Shown here piece after piece: positions 22,908 through 30,378 of a stretch of DNA of 33,365 nt (its first letter is position 1; the number at the start of each line of letters is the position of its first letter). Under the pieces are notes generated by a model. The model was not told where the DNA came from. It was given only the letters and a program-made list of their open reading frames with translations, and did not search any database. A program made the translations under genes and the position numbers. Location of the stretch: NCBI GenBank assembly GCA_902826885.1, contig CADEGL010000039.1:1-33365 (forward strand), written 5' to 3'. The DNA comes from an uncultured Alphaproteobacteria bacterium (lineage in GTDB: Bacteria; Pseudomonadota; Alphaproteobacteria; CADEGL01).

Positions 22908-23249
22908 CTACATCGGATACTCGTGCTTTTTCAGGCCGTTCGTGTGCGCCTCGGTGCCGGTTCGCAGCGAATGATCGACGCTCTGCCATGCCTCGCCACC
23001 GCTGACGAGACACGATACGCCGGTCGGCTCGGAGAGCACGGCTGTCCACGTTCCCTGGGGCGACGCGAAAACTTCCAACAGCATGCCGTCGCCGGTCAGG
23101 CCGCGGCTGACGGCGGTTTCGGAGAATTGCGCGCCCAGTTGTTTCACCACCTCGTCACGCGGCGCGCACATGAGTTCTCCTTGCGCGAACCCCGGAGTCG
23201 CGATGGCGGCGGTCATCAGAAAAGCGGAAAGGCCCATGGCACGGCGCAT
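22908..23249 (-). CDS. Small secreted protein, unknown
   Basis: A 113-residue predicted periplasmic protein. ATG at 23249 has AAGGAG 8 bases upstream. Residues 1-22 form a signal peptide (MGLSAFLMTAAIATPGFAQ region). The mature part has two Cys (MCAPRDEVV and GVSCLVSGG) that could form a disulfide, and an EVVKQLGAQFSETAVSRGL-type segment. Proteins of this look (CAPRxxVVxxL...ExPxxxGL) are widespread small secreted proteins in Rhizobiales and Rhodospirillales, without a known role. An exact EcfG-type promoter lies 67 bases upstream. The longer open frame to 23588 runs antiframe through the cupin gene and is not coding. Confidence 0.85.
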   Translation of the reverse strand: MRRAMGLSAFLMTAAIATPGFAQGELMCAPRDEVVKQLGAQFSETAVSRGLTGDGMLLEVFASPQGTWTAVLSEPTGVSCLVSGGEAWQSVDHSLRTGTEAHTNGLKKHEYPM

Positions 23250-23315
23250 CGGGATCTCCTTTCGGGATCGATCGCGGCGATGCCATCGAAAGCCTGCGCC
23301 GCCGCCTACCGGATA

Positions 23316-23340
23316 AACGTTTGCCGGTCGCGGCGGTTCC
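23316..23340 (-). promoter_or_regulatory. EcfG-type promoter for the small secreted protein
   Basis: Minus strand GGAAC (23340-23336), 16-base spacer, CGTT (23319-23316) then T: an exact consensus match. It sits in the short gap downstream of the cupin gene, showing that the secreted-protein gene has its own start of transcription. Confidence 0.7.
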
Positions 23341-23352
23341 CATCTCGGCGAG

Positions 23353-23700
23353 TCAGGCGTCGAGGATGATGTAGGTCTTACGGGCCGTTTCGAGAATCTC
23401 CCACGTACCCAGCGTGTTGGCTGGAAAGAAGACCGCGTCGCCCGCGCGGATCTCGAGGCGTTCCCCGGAGTCCGCGTGAAACACACAGCTGCCGGCGATG
23501 AAGTGGCAGAACTCCGCGCTCTTGATTTGGCGGCGGAACTTGCCGGGGGAGCATTCCCAAACGCCCACATCCGGCCCTTCATGCGCACCCTGCCCTCGCA
23601 GCTTGGGCACGGGCTGTCCGACGGGCTCGCCGACGGCCCCCCAGTCTTCGAGTTTCGCCGATGCCGCAGCGGCAGGTGCCTTGATGTGGGTGAGTTTCAT
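23353..23700 (-). CDS. Cupin_3 (DUF861) domain protein
   Basis: A 115-residue single-domain cupin of the (S)-ureidoglycine aminohydrolase/DUF861 type. The pattern is VGVWECSPGKFRR, EFCHFIAGSCVFH, the GDAVFFPANTLGTWEI core and final RKTYIIL. Metal ligands are partly replaced (CHF and FH rather than the full His set), so catalysis is uncertain. Many short relatives are of unknown function and may bind small ligands. AAGGAG lies about 9 bases before the ATG. It is divergent from the binding-protein gene at 23911; the 210-base gap is AT-rich near 23800 and holds no recognisable gene. Confidence 0.88.
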   Translation of the reverse strand: MKLTHIKAPAAAASAKLEDWGAVGEPVGQPVPKLRGQGAHEGPDVGVWECSPGKFRRQIKSAEFCHFIAGSCVFHADSGERLEIRAGDAVFFPANTLGTWEILETARKTYIILDA

Positions 23701-23910
23701 CCGTGAGGTCTCCTTGATCCGCGAAAGGCCATAGCATGAATTCCATAGCGACGCTTGAGAGGAATCCTTGCCGCATCGCTTTGTGATGCAAACTGCAAAT
23801 AATCGGTAGCACCTAGAAGGAATTACGGTATTCTTTCGGTAGGCGGGGGTTTAGTGGACATCCGCCGGGTATCAAGGCTCGTCGACCCACGGGGGCGTGG
23901 CGACGGGCTG

Positions 23911-24798
23911 ATGGCGCGATCGGGGGAGAAGCGCGTGCTGCACAGACGGTTTTTTCTGGCGTTCGTGGCTGTCCTGTTGGCGGCATCGGGATTTTGCGCG
24001 TCAGCGGCGATTGCCCAGCCGTCGGCATCCGCGGCCAAGCCGCCCATCATGGCGCCGGACATCAAGCGAATCTTGGACCGCGGCAAGCTGATCGTGGCCA
24101 TGACGAGCTTCGACGTGCCGCCCTTCTTCATGACGGACGCGAACGGACGCTTCTACGGCCTGGACGTCAGCTTGGCCGAGGGGATCGCGAAGAGTCTGGG
24201 CGTGCCGGTCGAATACAACCGTCAGGGCAAAAGCTTCAACGACGTGGTCGACATCGTCATTCGCGGCGATGCTGACATGGCGATTTCCAAACTCAGCCTC
24301 ACGATGGCGCGCGCCATGAAGGTGCGCTTCTCGCAGCCCTATCTCGTCCTGCGTCATGGCCTGTTGGTCAACCGGCTGGACATGGCCAAGATGGCGAAGG
24401 GCAAGGAGATGGTCGACTTCATCAAGGGCTATAACGGTTCCATCGGTGTGCTCGCGAAATCGTCATTCGTCGATTATGCGGCGGAATTCTTCCCCAAGGC
24501 GAAAGTCGTCGAGTACCCGAATTGGGAGCCAGCCCTAGTCAGCGCGGTGAGCCGCGGAGAAGTGCCCGTCGCCTATCGTGACGAGTTGGAGGTCAAGAAG
24601 GTCATTCGCGGCAATCCGACCGCGGCGCTTAACCTCCGGACGATTCTGATCGACGGAACGCGCGACGACATCGCCATCGCCGTTCCCTGGGATAGCGAGC
24701 AGCTCCTGTCGGTTGTGAATCTCTACCTTTCGCGCCAGAAGCCGCTGACGGTGAATGGGCTTCTCGACCAATACGAAGAAATCTTCACCAAGAAATGA
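23911..24798 (+). CDS. Periplasmic family-3 solute-binding protein
   Basis: Predicted periplasmic amino-acid-type binding protein (SBP_bac_3). The signal peptide ends FCASAAIAQ. The mature fold starts IMAPDIKRILDRGKLIVAM and continues FDVPPFF, FYGLDVSLAEGIAKSLGV, the ADMAISKLSLTMARAMKVRFS hinge segment and GVLAKSSFVDYA. The start is uncertain: ATG at 23911 is given, but GTG at 23935 has the better Shine-Dalgarno (GGGGGAG, 6 bases) and GTG at 23854 is also open; all give a signal peptide. No ABC permease or ATPase is present. Instead a DAACS-type secondary transporter follows after 42 bases, so the pair probably works together. The ligand is likely an amino acid or dicarboxylate. Confidence 0.88.
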   Translation: MARSGEKRVLHRRFFLAFVAVLLAASGFCASAAIAQPSASAAKPPIMAPDIKRILDRGKLIVAMTSFDVPPFFMTDANGRFYGLDVSLAEGIAKSLGVPVEYNRQGKSFNDVVDIVIRGDADMAISKLSLTMARAMKVRFSQPYLVLRHGLLVNRLDMAKMAKGKEMVDFIKGYNGSIGVLAKSSFVDYAAEFFPKAKVVEYPNWEPALVSAVSRGEVPVAYRDELEVKKVIRGNPTAALNLRTILIDGTRDDIAIAVPWDSEQLLSVVNLYLSRQKPLTVNGLLDQYEEIFTKK

Positions 24799-24840
24799 CC
24801 ATGCGCCGCATAGCGGCCTCAAATCGGCAAGGTGGCGAGT

Positions 24841-26214
24841 ATGGCTAAAGCAGAAACCGCGGGTGTGACCCGGAAGCGCGTCTACGATTTGGGGCTCGTG
24901 GGAAAGCTTCTCTCCAGTTCATGGGTGATCTTCGCCAGCCTTTTACTCGGTCTCTATATCGGATTCTTCCATAAGGATCTGGCAGCGGCCATCGGCCCCT
25001 TCGGCACGGTCTATCTGGCCCTCCTGAAGATGTGCCTTCTGCCTTTCCTGATCTCCGCAATCACCGTGAGTCTGGTGAAATTGCTCAAGACCCATACGGC
25101 GGCCAACAGCCTGCGCCGCATCGTCGCCGTCTTCGTCGGCGGTCTTTTGCTGTGCACGCTCTATGCGGTGGTCTTCGGCGCCGTCGAAGGGCCCGGCCGC
25201 GACCTCGATGAGAGCTCCCGCGCCGTCCTCGGCAACATGGTGGACCGTTCACCCTATGCGGTCGATCTGGAGATGTCGCTGACCGGTCCGACCGTGGAGA
25301 AAAAAAGCGAGAGCAGCACGGAAACGGTCATTCGACAGCTCATCCCTGACAACATCTTCAACGCGCTCAGCAGTGGCGACAGCCTGAAGGTCCTCTTCTT
25401 CGCGATCATCTTCGGCGCCGCGGTCGGGTTCAGCTCCCGCCACGTGGGCGACGGCCTGTCCGCGACGTTGGATACGATCTACCATGCTTGCCAGCGCGTC
25501 ATTCAGTGGGTCAATTACGTCTTGCCCTTCGCGCTTTGCGCGCTTGTGGCCAGCCAAATCGCCATCGTGGGGCTTGAGCCGCTGGTCGCGATGGTCCGCT
25601 TCATCGTGTCCTTTACGCTTGCCGTTGTCCTCTTGATGGTGGTCTGCAGTCTCATCATCTGGGCGCGCGGCCGCGTCAGCTATTTCCAATCGATCATGGC
25701 ACTGCGTGAAGCCGTCCTGATCGCGATCGGTACGCGCAGCAGCATCGCGTGTATCCCCTCCGTCATTCGAGCGATGGAAAAGGATTTGGGTTTCGACAAG
25801 ACGATGGTCGAATTGGTGGCGCCGCTCAGCATCACCATTTGCCGTTTTGGCCCCACGCTCTATTACGGCGTCGCGACGATCTTCGTGGCGCAGCTCTACG
25901 GCATCCAGCTAGGGGTCGCCGAGTACGTCTCGATTTTTATCGGCTCCTTCCTGGCGGGCTTGGCATCCGCAGGCACCACCGGCATCCTGACCATTACGTT
26001 GCTGAGCCTCGTGTTCGCGCCCTTGGGCCTGCCGCTGGAGGCGGCCCTGGTGCTGTTCATCACCATCGATCCGCTGGTCGACATCGTGCGGACGGTGGCG
26101 ATCGTCTACCCGAACTGCGCGGCGGTGGCGATGGTGTGTGGCCCGGACAAAGAATGGGTGCCGCCGGGCGACGCCAAGCAACCGTCCGGCCAGACGAGCT
26201 CCGCCGCGGCCTAG
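24841..26214 (+). CDS. DAACS/SDF-family secondary transporter, divergent
   Basis: A 457-residue membrane protein of the GltP/DctA/EAAT fold (dicarboxylate/amino acid:cation symporter). ATG at 24841 has AAGGTGG 5 bases upstream; GTG at 24832 is less likely. Hairpin 1 keeps TRSS (298-301). In TM7 the nearly invariant NMDGT is replaced by CRFGP (334-338). In TM8 Asp410, Asp414, Arg417 and Thr418 are kept, but the Asn and Asp that help bind sodium in GltPh read Ile421 and Asn425. Coupling to sodium by the usual sites therefore looks lost. A charged insert (about 135-165, EKKSESSTET) follows an early helix. It is co-directional with the binding-protein gene and overlaps the convergent racemase gene by four bases. 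Confidence 0.88.
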   Translation: MAKAETAGVTRKRVYDLGLVGKLLSSSWVIFASLLLGLYIGFFHKDLAAAIGPFGTVYLALLKMCLLPFLISAITVSLVKLLKTHTAANSLRRIVAVFVGGLLLCTLYAVVFGAVEGPGRDLDESSRAVLGNMVDRSPYAVDLEMSLTGPTVEKKSESSTETVIRQLIPDNIFNALSSGDSLKVLFFAIIFGAAVGFSSRHVGDGLSATLDTIYHACQRVIQWVNYVLPFALCALVASQIAIVGLEPLVAMVRFIVSFTLAVVLLMVVCSLIIWARGRVSYFQSIMALREAVLIAIGTRSSIACIPSVIRAMEKDLGFDKTMVELVAPLSITICRFGPTLYYGVATIFVAQLYGIQLGVAEYVSIFIGSFLAGLASAGTTGILTITLLSLVFAPLGLPLEAALVLFITIDPLVDIVRTVAIVYPNCAAVAMVCGPDKEWVPPGDAKQPSGQTSSAAA

Positions 26215-26930
26215 GTTTCGGCGGTCCCGCGCCGGCCATGCGCCCAGGCCACGCAAGCCTGGGCTAGAGCCGCGGTGGAATCGACGTAACGCGCGGTCGC
26301 CTCGGGACTCGCATCGGCGAGCGCCAGGGGAATTTCAGTACACCCCAGCACGATCATTCGTGCGCCTCGATCGCCGAGACGCCGCGCGGCGTCGCCCAAC
26401 TTCCTCTTCGCGGACGCCAGATCGCCGGCTTTCACAGACACGATGCCGGGCATGACCAGTTCGGCCATCTCCGTGTCGCTCGGCAGCACGCAGTGATAGC
26501 CGCTCCGCTGGAGATACCCCTGGTAGATTCCTGTGTGCAGGGTGCCCGCGGTTCCCATCACGCCGACCGCGCCGCTGTCGATCCCCCTCTCCCGCAGCAG
26601 GTCGCAGACACTTCCCACGATATGCAGGATTGGGACCCGGCTGGCGGCGGCCATCTCGTCGTACCAGTAATGCGCGGTGTTGCAGGGGATCGCGATGGCT
26701 TCGGCGCCGGCGTTCTGTAGGCGCGCGATGCCGTCCAGCAAAGCGGGCAATGGAGATTCGCCCCTCCCCATGATGGCGGTCGAGCGGTCGGGGACCTGCG
26801 GGTTGGAATAGACCAGCGCCGGGATATGGTCCTGGTCGCGCGACGCGGGCGTCAGTTCGGTCAGCTTCCGCATGAAATCCGCGGTCGCCAACGGGCCCAT
26901 GCCGCCAAGGACGCCCAATAGCTTGGGCAT
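26211..26930 (-). CDS. Aspartate/glutamate racemase family protein
   Basis: A PLP-independent two-cysteine racemase of 239 residues. It has the N-terminal GVLGGMGPLATADF motif. Catalytic Cys83 lies in IPCNTAH and Cys197 in LGCTEIPL, and there is a GVMGTAGT segment. This is the aspartate-racemase (RacD/YgeA) branch rather than MurI, judging from GGMGP and CTEIP. Predicted to interconvert L- and D-Asp or a related amino acid. It starts 2 bases after the stop of the adenylate cyclase gene, so both are one transcript. It converges on, and overlaps by four bases, the transporter gene. Confidence 0.93.
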   Translation of the reverse strand: MPKLLGVLGGMGPLATADFMRKLTELTPASRDQDHIPALVYSNPQVPDRSTAIMGRGESPLPALLDGIARLQNAGAEAIAIPCNTAHYWYDEMAAASRVPILHIVGSVCDLLRERGIDSGAVGVMGTAGTLHTGIYQGYLQRSGYHCVLPSDTEMAELVMPGIVSVKAGDLASAKRKLGDAARRLGDRGARMIVLGCTEIPLALADASPEATARYVDSTAALAQACVAWAHGRRGTAET

Positions 26931-26932
26931 GC

Positions 26933-29092
26933 CTATTTCTCCTGCATCTCCATGACGCCGCTCCAGTTGGCGTCGGGTGGATTAGCCAGCAGCTCACGAC
27001 AGCGCTCGGCGAACTTCGCCACCACCCGGTCTTCCGGATAGGCCTCGGCGGCGTGCGTATAGGTACGCAGCGCCTTTTCCCATTTGCGGTCCATATAGGC
27101 GAAGAATGCCTTGTTGGTGCGCGCGGCCAGGTCACGCTGGCCATCGGTCGCGCCGACGTCGCTGGTATCGTCCGCGGCCATCAGCTCGTACACGGTGATG
27201 CCGCCGCGACGCCCTTTCACCGCGACATGGTCGACGGGACGCATGACGAACAAATCGCCCGTCTCGCGGAACACCGCCTCGCTGACGCAGATGCGCGTGC
27301 CGTAGGCCTTGTTCACGCCCTCCAGGCGCGAGGCCACGTTCACGCCATCGCCGATGGCGGTGTAGCTCATGCGCTCGGACGATCCGATATTGCCGACCAC
27401 GACCGTGTCGGTATGGATGCCGATGCGTGCAGACAGCGTGGGTTCGCCTTCCCCTTCGAACGCTTCGTTCATCGCGTCCATCTGGCGCTGGATCAGAAGC
27501 GCGGAACGGCAAGCATTGGTGGCATGCTCGACCTGAGGCAGCGGCGCGCCCCAGAAGGCCATGACCGAGTCGCCGATGAACTTGTCGATCGTGCCGTGAT
27601 TGCGCAGCACGATCTTGGTGACCATGTCGAAATGCTGCGAGATCAGCAGCATCAGGTTGCGGGCGGGCAAGCGCTCGGACAGGCGCGAAAAGCTGGCAAG
27701 ATCCGAGAACATGATGGTCAGGCGCTGGGTTTGGCCGCCCAATTCCATCGACTTGCCGCTGGCCAGAAGCTGCTGTACCAGGCCACGCGGTACGAAGCGG
27801 GAAAACGAGTGAATCGTCGTCTTCATGGCGCGCATCGCGTCGATCAGCTCGCGAATCTCGGTGATCCGAGAGCTGATCTTGACGTCGTCCTCGAGCGCCA
27901 ATTCGCGGATCTTCTTCGTCTCGCCGATGACCTGCCGGATCGGCCTGGTGATGCGGCGCGACAGATACGCTACGGCCAGGATCGCGATCAGGCCCACGCC
28001 GGCCGAAATCATCATGATGTCCTGGGTGGTCCGCTTAAGGTCTCCGACGAAATCGTTCTCCGGAACCAGGATCACGATCGTCCATTGTTTCTGGAATGCG
28101 CGCGGGAAAGATTGGAACGACGCCAGGTAGGTGACGCCGTTGAATTTGTAGCTGAAGCGCTCTCCCGCACCTTCCTTCCGGCGTTCGAAGGCCTCGACGA
28201 TATAGGGTTCGCCCAAATCCTTGATGGTCGGCAATGCGACCGTTAGCCCGTCCTGACGCACAGAGCGCCCGGCATCGGGAAAGGCCACGACCTCGCCCTT
28301 GTCGCCGACGATGAAGGCAATTCCGTGCTTGCCGATCTTCTGGCGCTTGAGGAAGGCCGACATGCTTTCGAGCGTGATGTCGGCGCCGACGACACCGATG
28401 AACTTGTTGCTCCGGTCGCGCACCGCGCGGCTGATCGTGATGCCGGGTTTTCGGTTGCTCGCGAAAACGTAGATGTCCGACAGGAAGGAGAATTCACTGT
28501 CCTTGGCGCCATTGTAAAACGGGCGCTTGCGCGGATCATAGGCTACGTTGCGCAGTGCTTCGACGCCCGTCTGGGTGTTCCAGTCGCTGATATAGCGGTA
28601 GGAATCGATCGATTCGGCTCCCTTCCGGTCGAGGGTGCGCAGGACGAACCGGGAGCCGGGCGCAACCGGACTGTTATTGGGCCCGAAGGTGGCCGCGTTG
28701 TCGGGAATGCGTTGGGCCTGGATGAACCGGCCATTCTCGTCGAAGCCGATATAGGCGCTGTAGACGTGCGGGTACGATTTCAGCACCTGCAACAGGTGCC
28801 GCAGCATTTCGGGCTGGTGCAGGAGGTTTTCGTGGAATTGGCCGATGACGGCCAGTTCGTCCACGGCCGCCGAGACCGGTTCCAAAAGATAGACGGTGTT
28901 ATCGATGGTCGATGATGTCGCCGAATCGAGGAAGGAATCGGCGAACTGCAACACCAGATGGGAATTGCGCTCGTAGGTGTACCAGGTGATGGACGCGCAG
29001 ATGAACACCAGCAACGCAACGAACGACGTCGCGATGCTGACCTGCAGCGATAGACCGCGGCGGCGCGGTTCTTGGGCGGCGCTTTCCGACAT
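26933..29092 (-). CDS. Membrane adenylate cyclase: dCache-HAMP-class III cyclase
   Basis: Makes cAMP in response to a periplasmic ligand. From the ATG at 29092 (719 residues; 29134 is possible, no start has a good Shine-Dalgarno): TM1 about 18-38, a double-Cache sensor about 40-345, TM2 about 358-378, HAMP about 379-430. The cyclase domain (about 455-625) keeps metal ligands Asp464 (MFSDLASF) and Asp508 (IGDSVMAF), adenine-binding Lys504 with Thr578, and transition-state Asn585 and Arg589 (GVNVASRLEG). This fits ATP rather than GTP. A TPR-like C-terminus (WEKALRTYTHAAEAYPED) follows. It is first in an operon with the Asp/Glu racemase. dCache domains often bind amino acids or carboxylates. Confidence 0.93.
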   Translation of the reverse strand: MSESAAQEPRRRGLSLQVSIATSFVALLVFICASITWYTYERNSHLVLQFADSFLDSATSSTIDNTVYLLEPVSAAVDELAVIGQFHENLLHQPEMLRHLLQVLKSYPHVYSAYIGFDENGRFIQAQRIPDNAATFGPNNSPVAPGSRFVLRTLDRKGAESIDSYRYISDWNTQTGVEALRNVAYDPRKRPFYNGAKDSEFSFLSDIYVFASNRKPGITISRAVRDRSNKFIGVVGADITLESMSAFLKRQKIGKHGIAFIVGDKGEVVAFPDAGRSVRQDGLTVALPTIKDLGEPYIVEAFERRKEGAGERFSYKFNGVTYLASFQSFPRAFQKQWTIVILVPENDFVGDLKRTTQDIMMISAGVGLIAILAVAYLSRRITRPIRQVIGETKKIRELALEDDVKISSRITEIRELIDAMRAMKTTIHSFSRFVPRGLVQQLLASGKSMELGGQTQRLTIMFSDLASFSRLSERLPARNLMLLISQHFDMVTKIVLRNHGTIDKFIGDSVMAFWGAPLPQVEHATNACRSALLIQRQMDAMNEAFEGEGEPTLSARIGIHTDTVVVGNIGSSERMSYTAIGDGVNVASRLEGVNKAYGTRICVSEAVFRETGDLFVMRPVDHVAVKGRRGGITVYELMAADDTSDVGATDGQRDLAARTNKAFFAYMDRKWEKALRTYTHAAEAYPEDRVVAKFAERCRELLANPPDANWSGVMEMQEK

Positions 29093-29247
29093 GCCGGTTA
29101 CGATGATCTCCCCCGATTTCCGCAAGGATCGCATGGGGTCGCGGCGAATTCTAGACAGCAAAATTGAGGGGATGAATCGCCCGCTGTGACGGGGCGGGCC
29201 GGACCGCTATGCTCGGGCCTGGACATCTTCTTGGACGGTCTTTCGCC

Positions 29248-30378
29248 ATGAACCTCGACCAGCTCCAGACGCCCGCCCTGCTCCTCGAGCGTCCTGTGCT
29301 CGAGCGCAACATCGCGGCCATGACCGGCCGCGCGAAACGACACGGCGTTGCCCTGCGCCCGCATATGAAGACCGCGAAGTCCGCCAAGGTCGCGTCCCTG
29401 GCCACGGCCGGCAACAAGGGCGGTATCTGCGTCTCGACCGTGGCGGAAGCCGAGTATTTCGCGCGCCACGGCTTCCGCGACATCACTTACGCCTTTGGCA
29501 TCGTGCCACAGAAAATCGAGCGCCTGGCCAAGCTGCGGGCCGATGGCGTGTCGGTCCGTCTGCTGGTCGACGATGTGGCCAACGTCAAAGCCGTGGCCGA
29601 GCGGGCGAAGGCCTTAGGCGCCTCGTTTGACGTCCAGATCGAGGTCGATAGCGGCCAGAACCGAGGCGGTCTCAAGCCCGATGATCCGAAGCTTGGCGAG
29701 GTCGGCTGGGCACTGGCGGGCAGCGGCGCCTTGCGCTTTCTCGGCGTTCTGACTCACGGCGGCCACTCCTATGACTGCCGCGGCGCGGCCGATTGCCGGC
29801 GTGTAGCAGAAGAAGAGCGCGCGGCCATCGTAGCCGCCGCCGAGCGCTTGTCGGCGGCGGGCCTGCCATGCGCCGAAGTGAGTCCCGGCGCCACGCCGAA
29901 CGCGGTTCACGCCACGCGGCTGGACGGCGTTACCGAGATACGGCCCGGCAATTACATGTTCTTCGATTTGCATCAGACCGGGATCGGCTCATGCACCGTG
30001 GACGAAATCGCGGTTAGCGTTTTGACCACCGTGGTCGGCCATAACCGCGCGCATAACCGCATCGTGATCGACGCCGGCGGATTGGCGCTGTCGAAGGACA
30101 TCGGCGCGAATGAGCCGCTACCGAACACGGGTTACGGCTGGGTGATGGACCTATCCGGTAAGACGCGCATTGGCGACCTGCGCGTCGGCCGGGTCAGCCA
30201 GGAACATGGGCAGATCGAAAGCGATTCGCCCCTGCCCTTTGACCGCCTGCCGATTGGCGCGCGCGTGCGCGTTCTGCCCAACCACTCCTGCATGACCGCC
30301 GCGGCCTACGAGCACTACAACGTGCTCGATGGCGGCGCGGACGTGATCGACCAGTGGGACCGGATCAACGGCTGGTAG
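29248..30378 (+). CDS. DSD1-type PLP enzyme (D-serine dehydratase / D-threonine aldolase family)
   Basis: A fold-type III (alanine-racemase-like) PLP enzyme of 376 residues acting on D-hydroxy amino acids. The PLP Lys41 lies in RPHMKTAK. The TPALLL N-terminus, EVDSGQNRGG, LTHGGHSYD and SPGATPNA are family features. A metal site near the C-terminus has His346 and Cys348 (LPNHSC), as in eukaryotic-type D-serine dehydratase, where zinc is bound. D-Ser deamination, D-Thr aldol cleavage and 3-hydroxy-D-aspartate cleavage are all possible. ATG at 29248 matches the family start; the Shine-Dalgarno is weak. It is divergent from the cyclase-racemase operon and overlaps the convergent acyl-CoA dehydrogenase by 14 bases. 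Confidence 0.92.
   Translation: MNLDQLQTPALLLERPVLERNIAAMTGRAKRHGVALRPHMKTAKSAKVASLATAGNKGGICVSTVAEAEYFARHGFRDITYAFGIVPQKIERLAKLRADGVSVRLLVDDVANVKAVAERAKALGASFDVQIEVDSGQNRGGLKPDDPKLGEVGWALAGSGALRFLGVLTHGGHSYDCRGAADCRRVAEEERAAIVAAAERLSAAGLPCAEVSPGATPNAVHATRLDGVTEIRPGNYMFFDLHQTGIGSCTVDEIAVSVLTTVVGHNRAHNRIVIDAGGLALSKDIGANEPLPNTGYGWVMDLSGKTRIGDLRVGRVSQEHGQIESDSPLPFDRLPIGARVRVLPNHSCMTAAAYEHYNVLDGGADVIDQWDRINGW

Noticed and set aside
22908-23588. Extension of the small secreted protein to 226 residues
   Set aside because: The extra part overlaps the cupin gene in another frame. A strong Shine-Dalgarno, a signal peptide and a promoter support the start at 23249 instead.
27053-28246. 397-codon open frame on the plus strand
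   Set aside because: Antisense to the cyclase gene, whose catalytic residues are all visible on the other strand.
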